NCBI GenBank assembly: GCA_021229015.1 | Contig: CM037777.1 | Location: 50,416,443-50,480,442 of the forward strand | Direction of reading: 5' to 3' | From: Solen grandis | Taxonomy: Eukaryota; Mollusca; Bivalvia; Adapedonta; Solenidae | DNA length: 64,000 bases | Part shown: positions 12,033-23,643 of the stretch, piece after piece | Layout of the letters: each line of letters starts with the position of its first letter | Position numbering within the stretch: position 1 is the stretch's first letter | Made by a program: the position numbers and the translations under genes | Notes under the pieces: model-generated | Seen by the model: the letters and a program-made list of their open reading frames with translations, nothing else | The model's database searches: none | What the model was told of the DNA's origin: nothing

Positions 12033-13811
12033 TTACAATTTGTTGACACTGAAAACATTTAAGTATAAGTACACATGTACAACATTTCTACCTGCACGTG
12101 GTTATCAATCACCTCGATGTCAGCGATTTTAGTTTATCACATTTTCGGGCCCGTATTATGCCAACTTATTTGTGTGGTTGTGTGTTTTGGTGCTGCAACT
12201 GATTTGATGATATCTTCCAGTAACCCTGCAATGAATTCATTTGCCTGTTTGTGCAGCACATCAGGCGGTGACTGCGATTTTGAATAGTGAAAATAATTAG
12301 TAATTTCTGATTGCTTCGCCATATTTGCGCATTTGAGAGTAACTTCCCTTGAATGATACATTCAATCGTAACTACGGTACTCGGCATTGTCCGTACTATA
12401 TCGGTACATACCTATGGTTTCCATTAATAAAAGCCGATAAATCTCGTTTTTTATGCACTCTAGACTAACAGCTTCAGAATATCAGTACTGACAGAACTGA
12501 AATTTGTTGCGTACACGGATTTTTCCCACGTATTTGGTACGATGGATTTTGAAAATTCTAGCGTACTGCATATTTTTGCTGCGTATTTTACGTGGATACG
12601 CGGCCTATCTGGAGCACTGCATTACATCCTGTAATATGTTCACTTCTAACCTTAATCACAACAGTCTCATCTCTAACCTTGCCTTGTTTATCATAGATCT
12701 TAGATCTGTACTCATAAAATATTCGAAAGACAGTTCTAATCTGTTTTAAAAGAATATGATATTATACAGGGCTTTTTTTTTCTCCCTTGTTCACAGATGT
12801 TTTCCCCCTCTTATAAATGCTTAAAATTCATGCAGTTTTCCCCAAAGTTTGCTACAATATACCCCAGAATTCCTCTTTCCACAAAGTAAAAAAAAAAATG
12901 ATGCTCATCCCACAAAAAGACTGTATATAAAGGCAACTTCCAATATATCTGTACAAGAAGGCCTATTAAAAAAAATCACAGAAAATTCATTGTATAAATT
13001 TACAAAAAGAAAACAATTTCTAAGAATGAAATATTGAAGCAGTGGTGAAAGTCTTTAGAGATCATTATCTAGAGGATCAGTAAGGAAAATAGCTACTAAA
13101 ATTGATTTTTTAAAGGTTCATTAGTTTACTATAACAAACAGGGTAAAACATGAACTGAAAATCAATACATATATTCTTCTTTATTGCCCCCAGACAAAAC
13201 ATTTTCCAAAACATTTTCTTATTAAGCTTATAATATTAACCACTGCAAAGTTCTGGGTGATGTGTGTTCATTTACACTTAAAATAGTACATGAAAAGATG
13301 GATTTATTTTTATTCTTTGCTGTGCTGACTGTGAAGACTATGAACTAGGATATTGCATGAGTGAACAGGATTTACAAAATTAAACCCAAGATCAGCCAAT
13401 TTTAACATGTTTTGTGTATACATCCCCTGTTTAATATATAGTCTTTTTGATTATTTGTTTAATAGTCAGAATATATTAAGTATCATTTTCCTCTTAAATA
13501 GACCCCTCTTATACAGCTTATAAAAGTAATATTCTAGTATTTATAAAAAATCAGCCATGAAAAATACCCTTCTTGAGGTTTACAGTTGCTTAACCACTGC
13601 AGAGATACACAAAACATATGCTGGAAACAGCAATTATAACTTGAGAGAAAGGGGGGGTGGATTTTCTGGCAGATACTGGAGCCGTCACAAGTCACTGGGG
13701 ACCTTTCCTGCCTCCACTGTTGTGACAGTATGAATCAATAAAAGTAATAAGATGAATTGTAACAAGATTTCTGCCTGCCAGGCACATACAGCCTGTTATA
13801 GAATTCACCAA
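12033..13811. other. Unique AT-rich DNA, no gene recognised
   Basis: Short frames on both strands near 12075-12390 overlap each other and have no recognisable domain. The stretch 12490-12620 has TACG-rich words (GCGTACTGCATATTTTTGC, TACGTGGATACGCGG) that look like an eroded repeat. Homopolymer runs occur at 12772-12782 and 12887-12898. Confidence 0.4.
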
Positions 13812-14165
13812 CATGTACACTAACAAGTATCACATCCAACATGTACACAGACAAATGTCAAAGTTCAAGTGTACACCATAAGTGTCACAAAGACAAGTGT
13901 CACATGTCACAGAAATTACAACACAAGTGTCACAAATATCTTGTCACACTGTCCACATATACACAGGCAAATGTCACAGTTCATGTGTACAACACAAGTG
14001 TCACAAATATCTTGTCACACTGTCCACATGTACACAGACAAATATCACAGTTCATGTGTACAACACAAGTGTCACAAATATCTTGTCACACTGTCCACAG
14101 GCAAATGTCACAGTTCATGTGTACAACACAAGTGTCACAAAGATCTTGTCACACTGTCACATACA
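13812..14165 (+). repeat. ~68-bp minisatellite, about 5 units
   Basis: Units contain ATGTACACAGACAAATGTCA, CAGTTCATGTGTACAACACA and AGTGTCACAAATATCTTGTC. The first unit is diverged, the last lacks part of the ACATGTACACA segment. Within the unit AAGTGTCAC and CTTGTCACA give a weaker sub-period. Three overlapping plus-strand frames of 118-125 codons stay open only because the unit lacks stops. Confidence 0.85.
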
Positions 14166-14915
14166 ACAAAGAAAGTTCAATTCATGCATCATCACCCAAA
14201 TGTCCCCAAGAAGTGTGACATCTAACATACCAAAGTGATAGTTCATATCATTAAGTAGTTGATCATGACCATACAGAGAATACATGTACCCATTTTTTAT
14301 ATTGTGCCTGGAATAGTTAATTTTACTTGCTATAAATGTTGCTTCTTTAAAGATAGGATCTCTCTTTTCTGTCAAAAAGCATAGATAATTTTTCTCTGAA
14401 ATAGTGTGTTGTGAACAGTTCATACAAACAATATTTTGATGGTATATGTTACATATTGAACATAAGCTTAACAAAGCAGTCGAAGTCTAGACACCGAGGA
14501 ATAAATACATTGTTACTATTCTCAGAACATAATTATGCATGCCATACATTGTACGTGCAATTTACATGCTGAAAGAGGCATTTTCATTTGGAGAAAAGAA
14601 CATTCCTTCAGCCATTATTCCTGAAAAATTATGTCCAATGTATAGTAACCATATTCTCTCAAATAAATATCCCCCTTTCTCTTGGGAAAGGAGGGACTTT
14701 ATCTGAGAAACTGTTTAAAATGTTGATCTTAAGCATGCAATTATGAAGTCTATGTGTATATTTCATACTTTAAACTCTATTAAAGCTTTATCGTATAAAC
14801 TTCCTTTAAAATTGCTGTCTTGTGATTTCTATCACATTTTTGTGAAATAAATGCTTACAAAATCATTCACATTCATATTTTGTTTATATCATTGCAATTT
14901 ACCCTGAACATGTAC
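14166..14915. other. Unique AT-rich DNA
   Basis: I see no recognisable gene or element. A 105-codon minus-strand frame (14157-14474) has no recognisable domain and partly overlaps the minisatellite edge. Confidence 0.35.
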
Positions 14916-14975
14916 AGTATTGTACTTGACAGTATTGTACTTTACAGTATTGTACTTTACAGTATTGTACTTTAC
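14916..14975 (+). repeat. 15-bp tandem repeat, four units
   Basis: Four contiguous copies of AGTATTGTACTTTAC, the first with TTGAC. A slippage-type short array. Confidence 0.9.
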
Positions 14976-15341
14976 ATTATACTTAATTAACGATATATAG
15001 CTGAACACAAGGTTTGCATCTCAATTACTGAGACCAACCATAGCTGCCATATGTTCTGATTATACAATCAGTTTATTCACATGATAATCTAGATAGTTAA
15101 GTTTCATTTTGGACAGAACTGTTTGGTTTATGATAATTGTGTACTTCAAATACCAAATTGGAAGAGACATGCGACAAACAAACAACAAGTTGTCAACATT
15201 TGAAAATTATTACTCAAACTATTATCTATAATCAACATAAAAAGTAACAATGCAAACTGAATGTAGATACTAGAGGTATGAATATTGATTGTTGCATGAC
15301 TGACTTAGAACTTGTGTTACCTATATCTCAATTGAACATCC

Positions 15342-15662
15342 CAGGGGTTTACTTAAGGATTTGACTTTCACTTGTTCAGGGGGCAAGTTACTTTGAACAT
15401 CTACTAGCCCCCAGTGAAAACGGGTTGCCCAATCTTGAAATTAGTTGGTGTTTGTTAATATTTAAAACTAAATATGTGCAATATTAAGGTAAGCAAGGGG
15501 CAAGCATTTTACCCCTGATATACTATAGAAAAAAAACAAAAACGAAAGATTTCATTTACATAAATAAACTTGCCCGCCGGGCTATCTTCTTTCAAAAATC
15601 ACTTGCCCGTATTAATTTTAATCCGGCATGGGCAAGTGGGCGTCCACTTAAGAAAACCCCTG
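15342..15662. mobile_element. MITE with 5-bp target duplication
   Basis: The 16-bp terminal inverted repeats are CAGGGGTTTACTTAAG (15342-15357) and the reverse complement of CAGGGGTTTTCTTAAG (15647-15662), one mismatch. CATCC flanks both ends directly (15337-15341 and 15663-15667). The 320-bp body is noncoding, with several GGGCAAGT/ACTTGCCC words, which look like subterminal binding motifs. CAGGGG ends recall hAT elements, but hAT makes 8-bp duplications, so the superfamily is open. Confidence 0.7.
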
Positions 15663-15667
15663 CATCC

Positions 15668-16965
15668 ACAAAACACCCACTGCTAGACAAAATGGCAGCA
15701 TCTTCAAAGTACATAAGATAAATGCACAAGCATTATAAGAGAGAAATAGATTTTTTCCAAAGTTTTGAACCTCGAATTTGTGGTGTGCACTATAAATGAA
15801 CATTTGCGTTAATAATATGAAATCAAAATAATAATTGATAGGTAACAATAGAAATATGATAAATGGTCTTAATTACTGTTATTTAACATGCCTGATAAAT
15901 TGGTAATATGTTTAACGAAAGTGACAATGTTATAATTGACCATGCTGTAGTTGACAGAGCTAATATACAGTATTAACAACCATATTGTATTTTCCTTATT
16001 AACAGCCCCTCAGAGTTGAAATCTACATATCAAACAACACCCCTCTCTACAGACTTTGAGCTGAAACTTTAAGCACAAACAAACCAAAGTGTCATAATGT
16101 ATAAACCAGGTTAACCAACCAATGATCACATGATATCCCAGCACTGCCATTGGATAATCTGATAACTTAATTTGAATATTCCTATTAACATTTGGAAGGT
16201 CCATCAGTAACATGACTGTGAAAGTAGCCCATTTGTAAAACATGTTCTGTGCTGTATAAAATAACAATTATAGCTTAGATAATTATATGATTGTTCTTTC
16301 AATCCTTATGTTGGAAAATATGTAAAACAATCATGTAAAAAAAAATGTAAACGCACATCTCCAAGAAAGTGTCATTTAATTTCTAGATCTATACTTGATT
16401 ATTTTTTTTCCAGATTCCTCATTTTTTTACATTTATAACCATTACAAATTACTAAAGAATCATGTAATTTCATTGACATACATCTTGCTGATATTTTGGG
16501 TAATATCAAGGCTACTTACAGTATGTGAACATGGGCGTCCACATACTGAATTAACCAATATCACGGAGAAATATTTATAAATAGGATGATTCATTAAAAA
16601 AAAAAAAAAAAATTATCCCAATTGAGAAACTAATTTAGCAATATCAAATATTGAACTTCATATGCACAAGGAACAGCCTCTGTGGTCTTACTGTATATTA
16701 AGATGTTCCATAAAAGCTAGTAAATGGGTCTGTAATTTTTGAAGAATTGTTAAATGTCACCTTAAACTGCTTGTCTATATACAGAATATATATACAAATT
16801 GATATACAGAATTTGACATGTGTTTCTTACATAATTTTATTCAGATGCATTACAGTGAATTTTTGTTGCATCCTGAGTGCATAAATGTTTATCTCCCTAT
16901 AAGTTCTACATTGATAAATTTTTTTGCAAAACTACCATAAGTGAAACCACAGCAATTATGCAACC
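15668..16965. other. Unique AT-rich DNA
   Basis: No gene is recognised. There is an A run at about 16595-16611. Frames of 60-85 codons have no recognisable domain. Confidence 0.4.
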
Positions 16966-17290
16966 ATGACAATAACATTTGAAAAATACTGATATTGTAC
17001 AAATTAGAAAAATACTGATAACATGACAATTAAATTTGAAAAATACTAAAACTGTAACAATTAAATTAAAAAAATACTGATAACATGACAATTAAATATG
17101 AAAAATACTAAAACTGTAACAATTAAATTAAAAAAATACTGATAACATGACAATTAAATTTGAAAAATACTAAAACTGTAAAGATTTAGTTATCTAAATT
17201 AGCAGAGTACTGATAGCATGACAATTTGTAAGAAATATTCTGATACCATGACAATTAAGAGCAAGAAATAATGAGATCATGACAATTAAC
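16966..17290 (+). repeat. AT-rich dimeric minisatellite
   Basis: Units of about 60 bp alternate two related halves: AAAATACTGATAACATGACA + ATTAAATT, and AAAATACTAAAACTGTAACA + ATTAAATT. About five dimers are visible, eroding towards the right (ATTCTGATACCATGACAATT). Confidence 0.75.
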
Positions 17291-17683
17291 ATGACACCAA
17301 AACGCCCCTAAATGAAGATGCATATTGGTTTAACCAGTGAAAAGCTGTACAAACTCCGACAAACAAATGCACATGAATCTTGCTTTCAATAGTTACGTTT
17401 GTTCAACAACCTGTGACAAACATTCAGGGTGGGGCTATGCCTGTTTTGGCGTCAAGTTAATTAAGTTATACCAAGAAAACAAGATTAGATTAACACTGTT
17501 CTTTGGATCTCTTAATTTTTTCCCCCCTATTATGAGTATGCTACAAGCCAACCCCTTTACTCTTTATCCCATAACTATACTGCCTCACACCATGACATAT
17601 ATATAACAGAGAAAAGCCAGATCTGAGTGAAAGAAAGTATCAATCTCAAAAGGTTACATAGTGTTCCCTCCACATTTCCAGGG

Positions 17684-17830
17684 TACTGAGGAGTTGCAAA
17701 CAGTATAAAACCTAATATTTGGAAAACTGAAAAGAAATGGACAGAAAACAACTTTCAGGCTGATCTGGTTTTGTACTAGTCACTTTCTTCACAGCTCTAA
17801 TGTGATACTGTCCCTGTAGACTATATCTAG
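17684..17830. mobile_element. Eroded relative of the TTAA hairpin MITE
   Basis: It keeps GGGTACTGAGGAGTTGCAAA, ACAGTATAAAACCTAAT and CAGGCTGATCTGGTTTTGTA. These match the ordered pieces ACTGAGGAGCAGCGAACAG, CATAAAACCTGAT and GGCTGATCTGGTTTTATG of the intact copies. Both termini are unrecognisable. Confidence 0.4.
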
Positions 17831-18314
17831 ATCATCTCTCCAAAGCAAAATGCTATCATCATTACAAAACAGGAAACCCATTCTGGAATCATTGCTACTA
17901 ATTAGGAAAAGCAAAGCATGTAACCATCAGAAATAACTTTCCTTCATGACCAGCATGACAAAAGAACACTGTGAGAGCCCAACATCAGATTGCTTAATGA
18001 TGTCAATCAAGTGACTTCAACCTGGCACAGTATTGTTCTCCTGTATGATAATCATGGGGGGATCTCCTCACCTCCGGAGTCATCCCCTGCTCACCTTACC
18101 ACTACATCTGGTCTCTGACACTGCTGCAGAATGGTTCCAAAACACACAAACAATTAAACTCCTACATCACAAAACCTGCCACTGCAGCACAACAGATTTG
18201 ATCATTCAAATATGCTACGAAACGTTGTATTCTGTTTAAAAGTGGTAAATATTGATTTTCATAAATCCCAGAACAATTTGCTCCTAAACAGTAAACTTCC
18301 GTGAATTACATGAA

Positions 18315-18545
18315 CTACTCCCCAAGAAGGAGCACTTTTCCATGGCACGGTAGTGGCGTCGGCGAGACGTTGCTGTGATCAATGTGGCACGAGATCTCCG
18401 CTGCTGTGACTACAGTCGGGCCTATTGACCAGCCAGTCCACACAGATGACAACGCCGACTCGGGGGAAATTCCGCGAGAAACGTGCCCTACCTCCCTAAA
18501 CTGTTCCGCCTGAGGCTGTCTTCCACTTCCTATTGGCAAACACTC
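18315..18545. other. GC- and CpG-rich unique island
   Basis: It is noticeably CpG-rich compared with its flanks (GGCGTCGGCGAGACG, AACGCCGACTCGGGGG, TTCCGCGAGAAACG). One 74-codon minus-strand frame covers it (18315-18539) with no recognisable domain. An alternative first exon, a promoter or a conserved noncoding element are all possible. Confidence 0.3.
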
Positions 18546-19495
18546 TCCTCCTCATTTAAGAAGTGAAATCTTATAGATTTTACATTCATCACTTAACCGT
18601 CTGCCATAAAATTATATATGCTCCAGCAGATCAGAACATCAATCGCAGTTAAAATGGATTTATAATTGAGGAGTAAAAGAAACCATCGCTATGAAGGGAT
18701 AAAAAACTAGTTCTATCTTGATGTTATCTCCCTTAAAGAATTAAGAAGTTCCTTTATCTGCAATCAAAGTTTTATTTTTCAATTTCAAAAGCATATTATG
18801 CTATGCAAACACAATTGTTCTGTCTCAGCTTATTTTCTGCTATTAAATTTCTATCAAACAGACCGATTCATGCAGTGTGCAATGCCTCGGAGCCAAGCGA
18901 TCAATATCACATCTTCCAACATCAGAAATGGTTTCATGTGATATAGTCACCCTCTACACACTGCAACCTTATTTAGCTTGATTATGGAGACAGGGGACTC
19001 CCAAGGACTCTCTTTCCTCAGCCAACCATGATGGCCTTACAAATGGATACAAATCCAGCTTATAAGTATATAATTATGATTTCTTACTGGTCCATAAACT
19101 TGATATTTAAGTATTCAGTGATTCTATGCTGAGTAGTGTTAGCAGCTTGTTTCACTTTTAAAAGTTTCATATAAGTGTTTTTGTTTTTTAGTTTTTCAAT
19201 TCTATCAATTTCATATTTGCAAGATCAACAACGCTTTATAAATTATGTCAACTTGAGTGAAAAGGGCCTGAACTTTTCACAGCTTCTATTGTAATATCAC
19301 CATGGTCTAACAACATTCCACCCATCCTCCCAGCAAACATTTACTGCATTTAGAGGTTGAATAACCTTTTAAAAAGTTATGCCTAGTCCATTCAAGGGAC
19401 CATCAGATTACTATATAATAACCTTGGCACTTGTCCACCAGCCATCTGGACAGTAATGGAACACCTGACATTTTTGATACAAAATCTTCTACTTA

Positions 19496-19697
19496 TTAAC
19501 CCTTTCCCTCATATATACTCATTTTGACACTAAAATCATCTCAACCTCAAATTTAATTACAAAATCTCATTCCAGACCACTGAGGAGCAGCGAACAGCAT
19601 AAAACCTGATCAGCCTGCGAGTTACTCGCAGGCTGATCTGGTTTTATGCTGTTCGCATAGGTCTTTTCATGGTTTCCTCTATGAGGGAAAGGGTTAA
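19496..19697 (+). mobile_element. TTAA-flanked hairpin MITE, copy B
   Basis: TTAA at both edges (19496-19499, 19694-19697) and CCCTTTCCCTCATA / TATGAGGGAAAGGG ends, as in copy A. The AACAGCATAAAACC hairpin is intact with the same internal mismatch. It is about 46 bp shorter than copy A, from a deletion between the left end and the ACCACTGAGGAG segment. Confidence 0.85.
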
Positions 19698-20110
19698 GTC
19701 AATTTCAAACAATTAAAAAACTCCGAGAAACTTCAGGTTTGAGAATCAGGAATTCTGAAATGTTTTTCAAAACTTAAAAAGTTTATTTTTTATTTTTCAT
19801 CTGAACAGGGGTCAGAATATCTGACCAATGGAGCACCTGGAAAAGCTCTGTCTAGGTCTAACAGTCTGGCCACATAAGGACTGAGACACTTCCTACACTT
19901 ATAGACAGACATATGACTTCAGAGGCTGACTGAGTGCTGTAAATCCTGCCTCCAGACGAGCCTGCTGACGTGTCAGATTTACAACTTGTGGACACGGAAG
20001 TGAACACAGACACCACAGTAATGACATCAAAATTGGACATATAGCCTTGATTGTGACTGCAGACAATCAACTGAATATACTTAAATAATCTCAACCCTCC
20101 ATTACTTTCA
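19698..20110. other. Unique DNA with a moderately GC-rich part
   Basis: 19850-20040 is richer in GC (GAGGCTGACTGAGTGCTG, GACGAGCCTGCTGACGTG) and carries a 78-codon minus-strand frame without a recognisable domain. It resembles the other unique islands in composition only. Confidence 0.3.
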
Positions 20111-20480
20111 TTTGAAGAACAATGGACATAGGGCCATATTTATTCAGTCAAAAGATACATAAGTTGGTGGTATGATGCCCATGAATACCTTTATGAAGAA
20201 TCAAGTCCATCTCATAACTTATTTCTCAGAGTATGCTATATGTAAAATTGTATGTAAAATAAAACAAAATTTTTCAAATCAGAAAAGGGCCATACTTTGC
20301 AATAATAATCTAATGCTCCTACACACCTTAATGAAGTTTCAAATCAATCCCATCACGTGATTGCTGTGACATAAGCATGTAATTATGTTGCATGCAAAAC
20401 TTAAACCAACATTTCTAAGTCCAGAAAGTGTCTTAATTCAATTAATTTGGTCAAGAGTTATGTTGCAGCAACTATTTTTT
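20110..20480 (+). repeat. Family VII core repeat, eroded
   Basis: It resembles the array at 63329-64000: GGTATGATGCCCATGAATA, CCTTTATGAAGAATCAAGTCC, TGACATAAGCATGTAATTA and GCATGCAAAACTTAAACCAA, with about two diverged units. No element ends are visible. Confidence 0.5.
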
Positions 20481-21383
20481 CCCCCATAAAAACTACCTAT
20501 GCACAAAATCTAGTGACAATGTTTCAATCAAAAGAAAAGTAATTAAGCAAAATCCAGTTCTTCTATTTTTAATAACTGTAACATTGACAAAGGACCAAAC
20601 AGACAACACAATTAGTCCTAGCCTCTCCTCTGTCTCTATGCAGGCTCTCTACACATGTACCAAATTGTGTAAAACTTCCTCAGTCTGAAACAATTGGCAA
20701 ATCAAATTAGGAAAAAAAAAACAAGTTGCATTATGTTTATTACATTTGTGAACAGAGACATCAGGTTACAAGATAACTACCCCTACCAATCAGCTTCATG
20801 AACAATGATATACATATGAATGATTAGGATTGTTAAAGATTTTAAGTTCCTTGAGAATTACCCATCATTTATCATCTGTCAGCCCTCTTTTCTAAGTTTT
20901 AACTGAGTATTTCCATATATTTGTGATTTCATTTTCATAAATGAGTGTTCAACATAAAACTGCTACATGACACATTTTCTTAGCAATATTAACTATGCTG
21001 CAGAAAAAAAAAGTTTCTAGGACCAAAATCCATCATTGCATTTTATTCTTAACCTTTTCAAATATTTTAAGTACATATCTATATTTTGAGGGAGTATACT
21101 GCTATCTATGGATCTAAAAATGAGTATTAGTTCATTTCAAATTGAGTATTCATGAAAATATGCCTTGTATCTGTACCTCTCTTGGTGGTTTAGTCTTAAC
21201 AACAGCCTTTCCAGTTTTCTGAGTGCTGGTTAGAGTAATGTTAGCTGTTACTATATTATGTGTTAACATAATAACATGTGACAAAAGGTATTGAACCCAA
21301 AATCATGTAGAAAGTTTCAATCCCCTAGCTTTATTACTTACTGAGATAAGAGTTAGAAAAACATTAAACTAAAATATTCCATT
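20481..21383. other. Unique AT-rich DNA
   Basis: I see no gene or recognisable repeat in this interval apart from short A and T runs. Confidence 0.4.
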
Positions 21384-22039
21384 TTAAAGGTATACACACC
21401 CAATACAGTTTTTTACTATATAGACAAAGAAGGAATGTGAATTAAAACTAGCCATGATAAGCGAGTTTTTTTGCTCTTTTCTGTCATTTTCAAGGGCAGA
21501 TAACTCAAATTCAAGCCTATCAATACTTTCTTTTATTTCAGATTATTGTTTGTTGTTTCATTTTCAGTCATTATGCAAAGCTGAAAACAATTCCATCCAA
21601 TAGATCTTTCACTATGTTTCAGCAAATAAACATTGTTACTGCGTTTTTCTTGGAAAAAAACAAAAAAACAACAATAAAAAACATATTTCTATATATATTC
21701 GCGTATGCGACTTTAGTATAAAATCTGTTGCATATTTCTAAAACTTTTAAACAGTGATAGGGAAAATAGTACAAAACATCGAGTTGAAATTAAGTGAGGT
21801 GTTGCTAGCCCATTGTATTGATATATCTGCCCTTAAAAATGACAGAAAAGAGCAAAAAATTAACTTTCAGGGGCAGATAACTTGAAAAGTTGAATGGTGA
21901 CCCCCAATTTGTTTCCCATAAATTTGTTTCTAGTATAATTCTCTATAATCATGCAAAGTTTAAGAAAGTTATCATGGTTAGTTTTAATTTTGATTCTGTC
22001 TATATAGTAAAAAACTGTATTGGGCACGTATGCCTTTAA
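21384..22039. mobile_element. Foldback TTAA element
   Basis: TTAA lies at both edges (21384-21387, 22036-22039). The ends are inverted: AAGGTATACACACCCAATAC on the left and GTATTGGGCACGTATGCCTT on the right, continuing into ACAGTTTTTTACTATATAGA and its complement. Further inward, TTGCTCTTTTCTGTCATTTT (about 21470) faces AAAATGACAGAAAAGAGCAA (about 21836). Most of the element can fold on itself, with no coding frame. It is a MITE of a TTAA-using superfamily, different in sequence from the CCCTTTCCC and CCCTTACC families. Confidence 0.7.
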
Positions 22040-22059
22040 AATGAACAGAAAAGAAAGAT

Positions 22060-22345
22060 CTAAGTAGAAAAGGAGCATAACTAAACAACATGAGTTACAT
22101 GTCCTTTTGAAATCTTTTCCTACTTTGAAAGTGATCAAGTATTCCAACCTTGAAGTGAATACGTTTGACAGTTTTTGAGAAATTGACCTTAACCAATACA
22201 GAAAATTCGAAGTTGAAAAAAAGGGAATAACTGCGCAGTTACCTGCCCTTTTGAAATGAGTTCATCTTCTGACAATGAACAAACATTCCAAGTCTGAAGT
22301 GAATGTGTTTGACGGATTTTGAGAATTGTCCTCAACAAAAAATTT
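22060..22345 (+). repeat. Orphan tandem dimer of a core-like unit
   Basis: Two diverged units of about 140 bp. Each has a AAGG(A/G)(A/G)CATAACT-like box, TTACATGTCCTTTTGAAAT or TTACCTGCCCTTTTGAAAT, ATTCCAACCTTGAAGTGAAT or ATTCCAAGTCTGAAGTGAAT, GTTTGACAG/GTTTGACGG and TTTTGAGAA. It resembles the cores of families II and IV but has no visible ends. Confidence 0.5.
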
Positions 22346-22544
22346 AACCAACCCAAAAATTTATGTCAAACAAGAGGGCCATGATGGCCCTGAGATCACT
22401 CACCTGAGAACCAGGTATTAATGGGAGAAAAAGAAACAGCAGTATCTTATGATATTATGGAAAATAGGCTCTGTCCCCTGCCAGGCATAAATCCAATGCA
22501 CACATTTGGACAAGAAGAATTTTCAAATTTGTACCATATACATA

Positions 22545-23406
22545 TACTGACGGGCAAAAGAAACGCCCCAACGGAATTTGGCGTTATTTTCCTCATACCT
22601 ATTGAAATTTTAGTGAAATGTAGTCTGTATACATGTACATTGACCGACAATCACAGCAAAGAAAAATCATGCGCTTCTATTCAGCCCGATGTCCATTTCC
22701 GGTGGTTGCTCATGATTTCCACGTGCACCTCGTGTATGTTTACCACGTGGTGAAATCGATCACATTTTACACAGTTACATGTGCTAGTCGATAGACAATC
22801 ACAATTTCAGAGATTTTCTGATTAAACATTCGTATTTAAGAATGCCAAGGCTAAATTCTGAAGACAGAGCTCGCGTTTTGGCCATGCTCGAATGCGGGCG
22901 AATGCAAGAACAAGTCGCCTGACGTTTTAACGTCTTGCGGTCGACGATTCGGCGTCTTGTTCGACGTGTTAGAGTGACGGGAACGTTTGCCGATCGGGCA
23001 CGTTCAGGAAGACCTTGTGTGACGTCTGTAAGACAAGATAATTTCATACGTCAACATCATTTGCGTGACAGGTTTGTGACGGCGGAGTCGACGTCGCATT
23101 TAGTAGTCGGTAACCGTGGTCGCCCAATAAGTGGTTATACGGTTAGAAGACGACACGTCTGAGGGAACGCGGGATTACCTGCCGTAGACCCTACCGTGGT
23201 TTAGTTCTAACTTTAAGCCACCGTCACCAACGTCTGATCTGGGCCCGCAACCATCGCAGTCAGCATTGGCAGTACGTGGTGTTCAGCGACTAGTCGCCTT
23301 TCAACTTATGGAACGCCGACGGGCGTATCCGTGTGTACAGGCGACGTCACGAACAATTGCGTTGTCGAAAACATGGAATGGGGCGTTTCTTTTGCCCATC
23401 AGTATA
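22545..23406 (+). mobile_element. Tc1/mariner-type transposon, internally deleted
   Basis: The terminal inverted repeats are about 26 bp: left TACTGACGGGCAAAAGAAAC then GCCCCA; right TGGGGCGTTTC then TTTTGCCCATCAGTA, with one difference (CTGACGGG/CTGATGGG). The site is TA-rich, as Tc1/mariner insertion requires. At about 862 bp it is roughly half the usual length. The coding part resembles the N-terminal half of a Tc1-like transposase and then runs almost straight into the right terminal repeat, so the rest of the catalytic domain is deleted. Confidence 0.85.
22842..23370 (+). pseudogene. Tc1-like transposase remnant
   Basis: From ATG at 22842 the frame reads MPRLNSEDRARVLAMLECGR, a stop at about 22920, then RFNVLRSTIRRLVRRVRVTG and TGTFADRARSGRP. 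This is the usual paired helix-turn-helix DNA-binding region with the GRP linker. A one-base frame change near 23150 is needed to continue into RERGITCRRPYR and HWQYVVFSD. In the catalytic block the residue after the first acidic D, normally E of SDESRF, is a TAG stop. The remaining catalytic acids are deleted. With two stops, a frameshift and a deletion, it is inactive. Confidence 0.8.
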
Positions 23407-23643
23407 TAAAGAAAATGGGCTTCTCACCCTGGCGGCCATGTTTTTTTTACTAATCCAAATAATTTGAACAATCTTCGTAGAGGGTTACCTATAGAACATC
23501 TGTGCCAAAAAACTTTAAAATCAAGCAAGTTCTTTTAGACAAGAATTTTCAAATTTGAACTATAAAATTATGCATATAAGGAAAACGAGCTCTACCCTCT
23601 GGCAGCTATGTTTTTCAACACATCAAAATAATTTGAACAATCC

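Larger units (their letters stand above)
17291..19495. other. Mostly unique DNA
   Basis: No exon is recognised. It contains a probable eroded TTAA-type hairpin (17684-17830) and a GC-rich island (18315-18545), listed separately. AT-rich elsewhere. Confidence 0.4.
22369..23643 (+). mobile_element. Family I element, copy 3, right end lost
   Basis: The left end is AACAAGAGGGCCATGATGGC followed by TCACTCACCTGAG. The core follows the same order as copy 5 at 27898-28602 (CAAGAAGAATTTTCAAATTTG, AAAATGGGCT, AATAATTTGAACAATCTT). It is split by a Tc1-like insertion (22545-23406) at a TA; the text before (TTTGTACCATATACATA) and after (TATAAAGAAAATGGGCT) joins as in copy 5. The right part is cut off at about 23643, where unrelated sequence starts. 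Confidence 0.7.

Noticed and set aside
18033..18239. Coding exon near the GC-rich island
   Set aside because: The 68-codon frame has no recognisable domain, no codon-position bias I can see and no convincing splice-site context.
22842..23370. Active transposase gene
   Set aside because: Two in-frame stops, a frameshift and deletion of most of the catalytic domain rule it out.
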